The notes beneath the pieces were generated by a model. That model saw nothing but the letters and a program-made list of their open reading frames with translations, was not told the origin of the DNA and searched no databases. This document shows positions 1 to 6,230 of a stretch of 6,537 bases of DNA, piece by piece. A program made the translations under genes and the position numbers. The stretch spans positions 1 to 6,537 of the forward strand of contig CAUCKA010000048.1 of NCBI GenBank assembly GCA_958443265.1, written 5' to 3'. The stretch comes from an uncultured Collinsella sp. Lineage in GTDB: Bacteria; Actinomycetota; Coriobacteriia; Coriobacteriales; Coriobacteriaceae. Positions within the stretch are counted from its first letter, which is position 1. Every line of letters starts with the position of its first letter.

Positions 1-1
1 T

Positions 2-445
2 GCCGATCCGGCGCGTGTGGCACTCGAGGTCTACCAGAGCATGCGCGTTGAGTTTTTGCACCTCAAGTCCATCGTTATGGGCCGCATTAAGACGGTGGCC
101 CACGGGCGCGTCGCGTATAGCTACGCGTACCAGAGTGACCTTGAGGCGTGCGGTGTCACCTCGGATGAGTGCGACGGTCTGGTTGACGTGGTGCGCTCGG
201 TGATGGGCGTCGAGGTCTGCCTGTTCCTGAAGGGCATTGAGGGCGATACCAAGGTGCGCGGCAACCTGCGCTCCAAGGGTGACCTCAACGTGTCCGAGAT
301 CGCTGCTGCCTTTGGCGGAGGCGGACATCCTGCTGCCGCCGGTTTCTCCAACAACGGAACGATTCTCGAGACGCTCACCGTGGCACTTCCCATGCTGGCC
401 GAACTGGTAGGGGAGGATCCCGCTTCGGTGACCGTCGAGCTTTAA
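2..445 (+). CDS. DHH/DHHA1 family phosphoesterase, NrnA-like, 3' part only
   Basis: This is the C-terminal part of a gene that begins before the window; the frame is open from base 2 to the TAA at 443-445, giving about 147 residues. It carries the DHHA1 substrate-binding half of a DHH phosphoesterase: a conserved R-S-K-G stretch followed by the glycine-rich FGGGGHPAAAGF signature, with GGGGHP at 314-331. The N-terminal DHH domain, with its metal-binding Asp and His residues, is not in the window. NrnA-like enzymes degrade short RNA oligonucleotides (nanoRNase) and often dephosphorylate pAp; some relatives hydrolyse cyclic dinucleotides, so the exact substrate is not settled. The gene stops 15 bp before truB, and the nrnA-truB-ribF order is common in Gram-positive genomes, which favours NrnA over other DHH proteins. 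An in-frame GTG at 17 is an internal codon, not a likely start. Confidence 0.88.
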   Translation, partial: ADPARVALEVYQSMRVEFLHLKSIVMGRIKTVAHGRVAYSYAYQSDLEACGVTSDECDGLVDVVRSVMGVEVCLFLKGIEGDTKVRGNLRSKGDLNVSEIAAAFGGGGHPAAAGFSNNGTILETLTVALPMLAELVGEDPASVTVEL

Positions 446-460
446 CTTTTTGGATGGTAC

Positions 461-1393
461 ATGGCTCGTCGTACGCCTTCTCAACTGAATATGCTGCTCG
501 CCGTCGATAAGCCGGTGGGCTGCACGTCCCACGATGTGGTTTCGCAATGCCGGCGCGCCCTCCATGAGCGACGCGTCGGCCATGCCGGCACGCTCGACCC
601 CATGGCATCGGGTGTCATGGTGGTGGGTGTGGGCCAGGCCACCCGTCTGCTGGGCATGCTCACGCTCGATACCAAAAGCTATGTCGCCGACATCTCGTTT
701 GGCGCCGAGACCAATACCGATGATGCGGAGGGCGAGGCGGTCCGCACGGTGGCTGTTGCCAACGAGCTCCGCGATCCTGCCTATGCCCGTGAGCGCTTGG
801 CCGCTATGCTGGGTCCGCAGATGCAGGTGCCGCCGGCGTTTTCGGCTATCTCGGTCAATGGCGTTCGCGCCTACAAGTCTGCTCGCGAGGGCAATGCGGT
901 GGACCTACCTCCGCGCCCCGTCGAGGTCTATGCCGCCGACCTGATCGCCGTGGGAGGCGAAGGTGATACGTGTGTGTGGACCGTGGCGTTCTCAGTGAGC
1001 AAGGGTACCTATATCCGTGCGCTCGCTCGCGATTTGGGCCGCGCCTGCGAGAGCGCCGCGCACATTTCCGCGCTGCGCCGCACGGCCTCCGGTGTTGTTT
1101 CCATTGGCGCTTGTCATGCGGTCGAGGAGCTTTCTCCCGAGTCCGCGGCTGGCTTTGCCCTGGATCCCATTGCGGCCTTGGGCGCCACGCGTGTTGACTT
1201 GCCGGGCAATCTTGCCGACGACCTGCTCTACGGCCGACGCATTCCCGTTGAGCGTGCGCTTGCCGATTTCGATTCCGCGAAGGCGCCTTTTGCGTTGGTG
1301 CTCGATGGGGGACTCAAGGCGCTTGCCCGCATTGAGAGTGGCCGCTTTGTCATGGAGCACGTGTTTCCGCAGGCAATCGGCGGTGTTCGATGA
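461..1393 (+). CDS. truB: tRNA pseudouridine(55) synthase TruB
   Basis: TruB isomerises U55 in the T-loop of nearly all tRNAs to pseudouridine. The 310-residue length fits the family. It opens with the LLAVDKPVGCTSHDVV segment, then the catalytic motif GHAGTLDPMASGVM in which D46 is the nucleophilic aspartate. Y74 (in KSYVADISFG) is the conserved active-site tyrosine; VPPAFSAISVNGVRAYK and KGTYIRALARDLG (R186) follow. Residues from about 235 form a short C-terminal domain ending LARIESGRFVMEHVF, taken to be the PUA-like or actinobacterial TruB C-terminal domain. The ATG at 461 is chosen because a weak GGATGG lies just upstream and the family usually has a few residues before the LLAVDKP segment; the next in-frame ATG at 491 has no ribosome binding site. 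The stop overlaps the ribF start by 4 bp (ATGA), so translation is probably coupled. Confidence 0.97.
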   Translation: MARRTPSQLNMLLAVDKPVGCTSHDVVSQCRRALHERRVGHAGTLDPMASGVMVVGVGQATRLLGMLTLDTKSYVADISFGAETNTDDAEGEAVRTVAVANELRDPAYARERLAAMLGPQMQVPPAFSAISVNGVRAYKSAREGNAVDLPPRPVEVYAADLIAVGGEGDTCVWTVAFSVSKGTYIRALARDLGRACESAAHISALRRTASGVVSIGACHAVEELSPESAAGFALDPIAALGATRVDLPGNLADDLLYGRRIPVERALADFDSAKAPFALVLDGGLKALARIESGRFVMEHVFPQAIGGVR

Positions 1394-2397
1394 TGTTGTC
1401 CGCTCGTGAGCTCGCGCGTATCTTTTTCGAGGGCGAGTCGGACGAGGCCCGCATCGTCACTGCCGATGCGTTTGATGAGTGCGAGCACTTGGGTGCTGCA
1501 TCGATTGCCATCGGCGTGTTCGATGGCGTTCACCGTGGACACCGGGAACTCATCGAAGCGCTTGTCCGTGATGCCCGTGCCCATGACTGCAAGGCTGTCG
1601 TGGTCACTTTCGATCCCGATCCGGACGTTGTGGTGAGTCCTTCGCCCGCTCAAAAATTGATGACGACGGCCGACCGTCTACATGCCCTGGCTCAAACCGG
1701 GGTCGATGCGGTGGTGGCCGTTCCCTTTACGCCTGAGGTTGCGGCGCTTGACCATGTTGATTTTCTCTCGCTGGTGTCGCGTCTGGTCGACATTCGATCG
1801 ATTCGCGTTGGCAGCGACTTTAGGCTGGGTCGTGGCGGTGCTTCTGGTGTTGCCGAGATGCGCGCCTGGGGTGCCGAGCGCGGCGTTGACGTATACGGGC
1901 ACGACTTGCTTTGCGAGGGCGGTGAGGCCATTTGCGCCACCCGCATTCGTCATGAGCTGGGACAGGGCCATGTGGAGCTTGCTGCTGAGTTGCTCGGCCG
2001 CCCGTATATGGTGCGCGGCGGTGTTATTCGCGGCCGTCACGAGGGTTCTGGCATGGGCTTTCCCACGGCAAACCTACATGTTCCCGACGGCATTCAGGTG
2101 CCTGCCGATGGCGTGTATGAGGGCCTGGTGCTGGTCAACGACATCGTGTGGCCCGCTGCCGTTAACGTCGGACTGCCGCCGACGTATGCTGACGATGCGG
2201 CATCTGCGCATCTCGAGGCCAATTTAATTGGTTATACGGGCGACCTGTATGGCGCTTCCGTTTCGCTGGCGTTTACGCGCTGGCTGCGTCCGTCGCGCGT
2301 GTTCGATTCGCTGGATGAGTTGATCGCGACCGTCGAGGGTAATATCGAAGATATTCGTCACAACTTGGGCGAGCAGGGGGTGAGCGTCCGTGATTAG
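1390..2397 (+). CDS. ribF: Bifunctional riboflavin kinase / FAD synthetase RibF
   Basis: RibF phosphorylates riboflavin to FMN and adenylylates FMN to FAD in the cytoplasm. The N-terminal adenylyltransferase domain (about residues 36-195) contains GVFDGVHRGH (42-51), TFDPDP (73-78), RVGSDFRLGRGG (from 139) and CATRIR (182-187). The C-terminal flavokinase domain follows GRPYMVRGGVIRGR: GMGFPTAN (221-228) is the nucleotide/metal-binding GFPTAN motif, VNVGLPPTYAD comes next, and E276 in HLEANLIGYTGDLYG matches the catalytic glutamate. At 335 residues it is slightly longer than usual, with about 35 poorly conserved residues before the first motif. Several positions differ from the common consensus (TFDPHP, ISSTRIR, GxRPTF), but the core catalytic residues are present. 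The ATG at 1390 lies within the truB stop and lacks a clear Shine-Dalgarno sequence, so it is probably translated by coupling. It overlaps dnaG by 8 bp. Confidence 0.96.
   Translation: MMLSARELARIFFEGESDEARIVTADAFDECEHLGAASIAIGVFDGVHRGHRELIEALVRDARAHDCKAVVVTFDPDPDVVVSPSPAQKLMTTADRLHALAQTGVDAVVAVPFTPEVAALDHVDFLSLVSRLVDIRSIRVGSDFRLGRGGASGVAEMRAWGAERGVDVYGHDLLCEGGEAICATRIRHELGQGHVELAAELLGRPYMVRGGVIRGRHEGSGMGFPTANLHVPDGIQVPADGVYEGLVLVNDIVWPAAVNVGLPPTYADDAASAHLEANLIGYTGDLYGASVSLAFTRWLRPSRVFDSLDELIATVEGNIEDIRHNLGEQGVSVRD
2375..2383 (+). promoter_or_regulatory. Strong ribosome binding site of dnaG inside ribF
   Basis: AGGGGGTGA lies within the last codons of ribF. It differs by one base from AGGAGGTGA, the ideal complement of the 16S rRNA 3' end, and its G-rich core ends 9 nt before the GTG at 2390. 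It fixes the dnaG start and lets ribosomes load independently of the overlapping ribF stop. Confidence 0.75.
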
Positions 2398-4498
2398 CGA
2401 TGAGGAAAAAGACCAGGTCCGCGCTGCGTCCGACCTAGTTGCCATCGTGCAGGAAACGGTTGAGCTCAAGCCCCGCGGCCATGAGTTTTGGGGCTGCTGC
2501 CCCTTTCATGGCGAAAAGACGCCGTCCTTCCACATAATCCCTGCCACGCAGGTGTGGCATTGCTTTGGCTGCGGCGAAGGCGGCGATGTCTTCACCTATA
2601 TCATGAAGCGCGAGAACCTGAGCTTTCCCGAGTCAATTCGATATTTGGCCGATCGCGCGGGTATTGAGCTGCATGACACCGGAGATCGCCGCGAGCGCGG
2701 TACCAAGCGTGCCCGAATCTACGATCTGTGCGCCGAGGCCGCCCAGTTCTACCACACCATGCTTATGCGCGGTAAGGACGGCCGTCCGCGCGAGTACTTT
2801 GCCAGCCGCGGCATGGGTGGCGACGTCTGCCGCCGCTACTGCCTGGGCTTTGCGCCTGGCCGCAACGCGCTGGTGTCGCACCTGTCCCAGGCGGGTTTTA
2901 CCCCGCAGGAGATGATCGATGCCAACGTTGCCGTGAGCCGCGGGCGCGGGCAGCTTGCCGACCGCTTCTACGACCGCGTGATGTTCCCCATCTTTGACGA
3001 GCAGGGTCACAACATTGCCTTTGGTGGTCGCATCATGGGTGACGGCCAACCCAAGTACCTCAATACCGCCGAAACGAGCGTGTTTCATAAAAAGCGAAAC
3101 CTCTACGGCTTTAATTGGGCCAAGGAGTTTATCGTCGCGCAGGATACCGCCATCGTGGTGGAGGGCTATACCGACTGCATCGCCTGTTGGGAAGCGGGGA
3201 TTAAAAACGTTGTCGCCACGCTGGGCACCGCGCTCACGGAGCATCACGTCAAGACGCTCACCCGCTTTGCCAAGCGCATCGTGTATATGTTTGACGGCGA
3301 TGCTGCCGGTCAAAAGGCCGCTCGCCGTGCGATTCAGTTTATCGAGCAGGATTCTATGGACCTGCGCTGCGTGGTACTGCCCGACGGTAACGATCCCATG
3401 GAGTTCATCACGGCGCACGGCGGAGGGGAGCTGCAGAAACGCATTGACGCCGCGGAGCCGCTCATGGACTTCGTGTACCGTTCGCTTCAGGAGTCGAGCG
3501 ACATCTCCACGCCGGGCGGTCGCGCCAAGGCGCTGGAGGATGCGCTGACGCTTATCTATCCGCTGCGCGACAGCTATATGATCGACACGTACTTTATTCA
3601 AATTGCCGACCTGTTGGGTTTGGATCTGGAGACAGTTCGTGCGAGCTCGGGCCGTGTGTTTCGCGATGTCGCCAAGCGCGAGGATGCCGAGCGCCGCCGC
3701 GAACAGAACTATGAGCGCCAGCGGGCGCAGGCTGAGCGGTCCGGTAGCGCGGGCGGTCGGGCGTCGGGTTCTCGCGATGCCGGTCGCGGTGCTTGGGCGT
3801 CGGGCGCGACGCCGGCAGTAGCGGCGCCGGTCGAGGAAGAGCCGTACGACTATGTCCCGCTCGATGCCTACGGTGCCGCGCCCGTGGAGGTCGTCGACGA
3901 CCTGCCGCCGATCGACGTGCCTGATGGTATGGGTGCTGCACCTGTGACTGATGGTTCGGGCGCTCCGGCTGCGGCGGCGCCGATGGTTCTTACTGATCTT
4001 GAGCGTAAGTCCTTGGCAGGGGAGCGTGAGCTGCTGACCATGCTCACGAGCTACCCCGACCTGTTCCGCACGTATGCCGACCGCATCTGCTCTATCGAGT
4101 GGGTTGACCCACGTCACGAGTCCATCGCATGGGCCGTTCTGGCAACTCCGCCGGGAACCGATCCTGCAGCCTGCATGGATGCGGCGCGCTCGGTGTGTCC
4201 CGAGGCGGCAACGCTTGTGAGTGCCGGGCGCATCTCGGCGACGAGCAAGCACCCCACCGAGACGAACATCGTGTTTATGCTCGATACGCTCGAGCTCTAC
4301 ACCATCAAGCGCCGCATGCGTGCCGCACAGGCCAAGCTGCGCCAGGACCGTTCGCTCGACGATGAGGCCCGTCGCGCGCTGACCGTGCAGGCCGCGCAGG
4401 ATTCGCAGCGTCAACGCGAACTGCAAAAGTCGATCGGCGGCGTGGCGGACCCGTTCCGTTTGATCGGTCTGGAGGCCGCAGGCACCGAACAGGCCTAG
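2390..4498 (+). CDS. dnaG: DNA primase DnaG
   Basis: DnaG makes the RNA primers for lagging-strand synthesis at the replication fork and associates with the replicative helicase. The N-terminal zinc-ribbon has ligands C37, H40, C58 and C61 (CPFHGEKTPSF and CFGCGEGGD). The catalytic core includes YFASRGMGGDVCRRYCLGFAPGR, DRFYDRVMFPIFDEQG and FGGRIMGDGQPKYLNTAET. The TOPRIM fold has VVEGYTD with E258 and MFDGDAAG with D302/D304, the metal-binding acids. A charged Arg/Glu-rich helix (about 428-450) leads into a Gly/Ala/Pro/Asp-rich linker of roughly 80 residues (450-531). The C-terminal, presumably helicase-binding, domain starts near LTDLERKSLAGERELL (534). The long linker explains the 702-residue length against about 600 in many bacteria. 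The GTG start is supported by a near-perfect Shine-Dalgarno sequence and is 8 bp inside ribF. No rpsU-like gene precedes it. Confidence 0.97.
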   Translation: MISDEEKDQVRAASDLVAIVQETVELKPRGHEFWGCCPFHGEKTPSFHIIPATQVWHCFGCGEGGDVFTYIMKRENLSFPESIRYLADRAGIELHDTGDRRERGTKRARIYDLCAEAAQFYHTMLMRGKDGRPREYFASRGMGGDVCRRYCLGFAPGRNALVSHLSQAGFTPQEMIDANVAVSRGRGQLADRFYDRVMFPIFDEQGHNIAFGGRIMGDGQPKYLNTAETSVFHKKRNLYGFNWAKEFIVAQDTAIVVEGYTDCIACWEAGIKNVVATLGTALTEHHVKTLTRFAKRIVYMFDGDAAGQKAARRAIQFIEQDSMDLRCVVLPDGNDPMEFITAHGGGELQKRIDAAEPLMDFVYRSLQESSDISTPGGRAKALEDALTLIYPLRDSYMIDTYFIQIADLLGLDLETVRASSGRVFRDVAKREDAERRREQNYERQRAQAERSGSAGGRASGSRDAGRGAWASGATPAVAAPVEEEPYDYVPLDAYGAAPVEVVDDLPPIDVPDGMGAAPVTDGSGAPAAAAPMVLTDLERKSLAGERELLTMLTSYPDLFRTYADRICSIEWVDPRHESIAWAVLATPPGTDPAACMDAARSVCPEAATLVSAGRISATSKHPTETNIVFMLDTLELYTIKRRMRAAQAKLRQDRSLDDEARRALTVQAAQDSQRQRELQKSIGGVADPFRLIGLEAAGTEQA

Positions 4499-4526
4499 AT
4501 GTTGTGGTCAACCAGCGTATTCTTGC

Positions 4527-4554
4527 CTATATCCAGTCCTCTTTTTGGGTATAG
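4527..4554 (+). other. Hairpin in the dnaG-rpoD gap
   Basis: CTATATCC (4527-4534) pairs with GGGTATAG (4547-4554) over 8 bp with one G-U pair, around a 12-nt loop that ends in five T. No T-run follows the stem, so it does not look like a standard intrinsic terminator. It starts about 30 nt after the dnaG stop. Possible roles are an mRNA processing site, partial attenuation, or 3'-end protection of the upstream operon transcript. Confidence 0.4.
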
Positions 4555-4567
4555 ACGTCAATGTGTG

Positions 4568-4576
4568 TGCTAAAGT
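4568..4576 (+). promoter_or_regulatory. Candidate rpoD promoter (extended -10)
   Basis: TGCTAAAGT fits an extended -10 box (TGnTAnnnT), with TAAAGT at 4571-4576 about 32 nt before the GTG start of rpoD. No convincing -35 element lies at 16-18 bp; TTGGGT at 4545-4550 is 20 bp away. It would give rpoD its own transcript in addition to any read-through from dnaG. The call is weak. Confidence 0.3.
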
Positions 4577-4597
4577 ATTGAGTCCTGTGGACTATGA

Positions 4598-4603
4598 AGG
4601 GAG
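4598..4603 (+). promoter_or_regulatory. Ribosome binding site that decides the rpoD start
   Basis: AGGGAG, in the context GAAGGGAGA, ends 5 nt before the GTG at 4609. The in-frame ATG at 4594 would place this motif inside the coding sequence and has no comparable site upstream, so the GTG is the better start. Confidence 0.65.
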
Positions 4604-4608
4604 AATCT

Positions 4609-5958
4609 GTGCCAAAAAAGACTGAGAGCACGGGTACTGGGCTGGAATCCTACGTTGCAAAGCTCATGGGCAACGGCTCAAACAGGACTTCGGTAACCGA
4701 GGACGAGATTCAGGTCGCCCTGAAGGATATCGATGTTTCTGACGAGCAGCTCACCGCGGTGTATTCCGCGCTGCGCAACAGCGGCATCCAGATTATCTCC
4801 GCGAGCGGTAACGACGACGCCCCCATGGACGTCGACGATGACGATAACGATACCGATACTGACGATTTCGATGATGACGACGAGCACGATTCCGGCTCGC
4901 TTGACGATCACGAGCTCAAGATGGCCCGTCAGGCCGATGCCGAGATGGGTTCTTCCAAGAGCAAGAAGAAGCGCACCGTGCGCACGTCCCGTTCACGCTC
5001 CCGCGTGCGTGGCATCGATGCCTCCACGGTGATGCTGACCGGCGACCCGGTTCGTATGTACCTCAAGGAGATCGGCAAGGTCGACCTGCTGACCGCCTCC
5101 GAAGAGGTCGATCTGGCCATGAAGATCGAGGCCGGTCTCGAGGCCACCGAGAAGCTCGAGGCTGCCGATGCCGGCGAGCTCGAGCTCACGCGTGCCGAGA
5201 TGCGTCGTCTTACGCGCATTGAGAACGTGGGCCTCGAAGCCAAGCAGGCACTCATCAGCGCAAACCTGCGTCTGGTTGTCTCCATCGCCAAGCGCTATGT
5301 CGGCCGCGGCATGCTGTTCCTGGACCTGATCCAAGAGGGCAACCTCGGTCTGATTCGCGCCGTCGAGAAGTTCGACTACCAGAAGGGCTTCAAGTTCTCC
5401 ACGTACGCCACGTGGTGGATCCGTCAGGCCATTACGCGCGCTATCGCCGACCAGGCCCGTACCATCCGTATTCCCGTGCATATGGTCGAGACTATCAACA
5501 AGCTCGTCCGCGTGCAGCGCCAGCTCCTTCAGGACCTGGGTCGCGACCCGACCCCCGAGGAGATCGGTGCCGAGATGGACATGAGCGCCGACCGCGTCCG
5601 CGAGATCCAGAAGATCTCGCAGGAGCCCGTGTCGCTCGAGACCCCCATCGGCGAGGAAGAGGATTCCCAGCTGGGCGACTTCATCGAGGACTCCCAGGCA
5701 ATCGTTCCGCCCGATGCCGCCAGCTTCTCCATGCTGCAGGAGCAGCTCACTCAGGTGCTCGACTCGCTTGCCGATCGTGAGCGCAAGGTTATCGAGCTGC
5801 GCTTTGGCCTTGTCGACGGACATCCCCGTACGCTCGAGGAAGTCGGCCGCGAGTTTGGCGTCACGCGCGAGCGTATCCGCCAGATCGAGTCCAAGACCTT
5901 GGCCAAGCTCCGCCACCCCAGCCGTTCGAGCAAGCTGAAGGACTATATCGAAAGCTAG
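4609..5958 (+). CDS. rpoD: Primary (housekeeping) sigma factor RpoD/SigA
   Basis: This is the group 1 sigma-70 factor that directs RNA polymerase core to housekeeping promoters. With GTG at 4609 it has 449 residues (454 from the in-frame ATG at 4594). A region 1.1-like segment spans about 29-64 (VTEDEIQVALKDIDVSDEQL). A strongly acidic stretch (about 69-103) and a Lys/Arg/Ser-rich stretch (about 115-135) follow. Region 1.2 starts at GDPVRMYLKEIG (145). Region 2 contains ANLRLVVSIAKRYVGRGM, DLIQEGNLGLIRAVEKFDY and the promoter-melting and -10-reading YATWWIRQAITRAI (from 266). Region 3 includes SLETPIGEEEDSQLGDFIED. Region 4.2 has the -35-binding helix-turn-helix LEEVGREFGVTRERIRQIE (from 409) and the usual end LRHPSRSSKLKDYIES. 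It is 110 bp from dnaG and followed by a terminator. Codons here end in C or G more strictly than in truB or ribF, consistent with high expression. Confidence 0.97.
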   Translation: MPKKTESTGTGLESYVAKLMGNGSNRTSVTEDEIQVALKDIDVSDEQLTAVYSALRNSGIQIISASGNDDAPMDVDDDDNDTDTDDFDDDDEHDSGSLDDHELKMARQADAEMGSSKSKKKRTVRTSRSRSRVRGIDASTVMLTGDPVRMYLKEIGKVDLLTASEEVDLAMKIEAGLEATEKLEAADAGELELTRAEMRRLTRIENVGLEAKQALISANLRLVVSIAKRYVGRGMLFLDLIQEGNLGLIRAVEKFDYQKGFKFSTYATWWIRQAITRAIADQARTIRIPVHMVETINKLVRVQRQLLQDLGRDPTPEEIGAEMDMSADRVREIQKISQEPVSLETPIGEEEDSQLGDFIEDSQAIVPPDAASFSMLQEQLTQVLDSLADRERKVIELRFGLVDGHPRTLEEVGREFGVTRERIRQIESKTLAKLRHPSRSSKLKDYIES

Positions 5959-5967
5959 TCAAGCAAG

Positions 5968-6003
5968 AAGCGCCCTCAAGCACATCCGCCTGGGGGCGCT
6001 TTC
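5968..6003 (+). terminator. Terminator hairpin after rpoD
   Basis: AAGCGCCCTCA (5968-5978) pairs with TGGGGGCGCTT (5991-6001), an 11-bp stem with one G-U pair and a 12-nt loop. It starts 9 nt after the rpoD stop. The T-tract is short (three T, then C), so termination may be incomplete. Confidence 0.75.
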
Positions 6004-6006
6004 ATG

Positions 6007-6062
6007 TAGTCATTGGGGACGTTCTTGAATGACTAGTCATTCAAGAACGTCCCCAATGACTA
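6007..6062. repeat. Perfect 56-bp palindrome (REP-like element)
   Basis: Two 28-nt arms are exact reverse complements with no spacer, centred on ACTAGT at 6032-6037. Each arm is itself bracketed by AGTCATT and AATGACT (6008-6014/6028-6034 and 6035-6041/6055-6061) around a 13-nt core, GGGGACGTTCTTG in the left arm and its complement in the right. The element can therefore fold as one 28-bp hairpin or as two tandem hairpins with 7-bp stems and 13-nt loops. It begins 3 bp after the rpoD terminator and ends about 26 bp before the -35 box of the tRNA promoter. No coding sequence overlaps it. It may be a repetitive extragenic or non-autonomous mobile element, or a transcriptional boundary; the family is not established. 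Confidence 0.9.
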
Positions 6063-6068
6063 GGTCGG

Positions 6069-6116
6069 AAAAATTCTCAAAAAAGTTCTTGCCCTAAGCT
6101 GATTCGTCCGTATAAT
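6069..6116 (+). promoter_or_regulatory. Sigma-70-like promoter of the tRNA-Asn pair, with UP-like A-tract
   Basis: TTGCCC (6089-6094) and a perfect TATAAT (6111-6116) are 16 bp apart. A run rich in A (AAAAA and AAAAAA within 6069-6085) sits just upstream of the -35 box, like an UP element bound by the alpha-subunit C-terminal domain. Transcription should start near 6123, about 25 nt before the first tRNA. Confidence 0.8.
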
Positions 6117-6146
6117 AAACTTCGTTGCTTGAGAGCACGCACCTAT

Positions 6147-6221
6147 TCCTCGGTAGCTCAATGGTAGAGCACGCGGCTGTTAACCGCGCTGTTGTAGGTT
6201 CGAGTCCTACCCGGGGAGCCA
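6147..6221 (+). tRNA. tRNA-Asn (anticodon GTT), copy 1
   Basis: A full cloverleaf can be drawn. The acceptor stem is TCCTCGG (6147-6153) with CCGGGGA (6211-6217), one G-U pair. The D stem is GCTC/GAGC (6156-6159/6167-6170). The anticodon stem is CGCGG/CCGCG (6172-6176/6184-6188) with loop CTGTTAA, putting GTT at 6179-6181. The variable loop has five bases. The T stem is GTAGG/CCTAC with loop TTCGAGT. The discriminator base is G and CCA is encoded at 6219-6221. Anticodon GTT reads AAC and AAT (Asn). Confidence 0.97.
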
Positions 6222-6230
6222 GAATTTCTC

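Noticed and set aside
1017..1409. Alternative plus-strand frames inside truB, ribF and dnaG
   Set aside because: They give Arg/Pro/Ser/Cys-rich products typical of shifted reading of high-GC genes, and each overlaps a gene with clear catalytic motifs.
2390..2397. Possible frameshift or ribF-dnaG fusion at the overlap
   Set aside because: ribF has a normal end, and dnaG has its own near-perfect ribosome binding site and a standard N-terminus leading into the zinc motif.
2633..4426. 597-codon open frame on the minus strand opposite dnaG
   Set aside because: Its codons are in register with dnaG codons, so its stops could arise only where dnaG uses TTA, CTA or TCA, codons avoided in this high-GC genome. 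The translation is Arg/His-rich with no recognisable domain, while the sense strand encodes a complete primase.
4525..4555. Promoter TTGCCT to TATAGA upstream of rpoD
   Set aside because: The -35-like TTGCCT at 4523-4528 and the -10-like TATAGA at 4550-4555 are 21 bp apart, too far for a normal sigma-70 promoter.
4993..5916. 307-codon open frame on the minus strand opposite rpoD
   Set aside because: It has the same register relation to the sense codons, and is explained by codon bias in rpoD. Its Leu/Gly/Asp/His-rich translation shows no family features.
6007..6062. CRISPR repeat or intrinsic terminator as an explanation of the palindrome
   Set aside because: There is no repeat-spacer periodicity and no cas gene, and no T-run follows the arms. 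A perfect palindrome of this size fits neither class.
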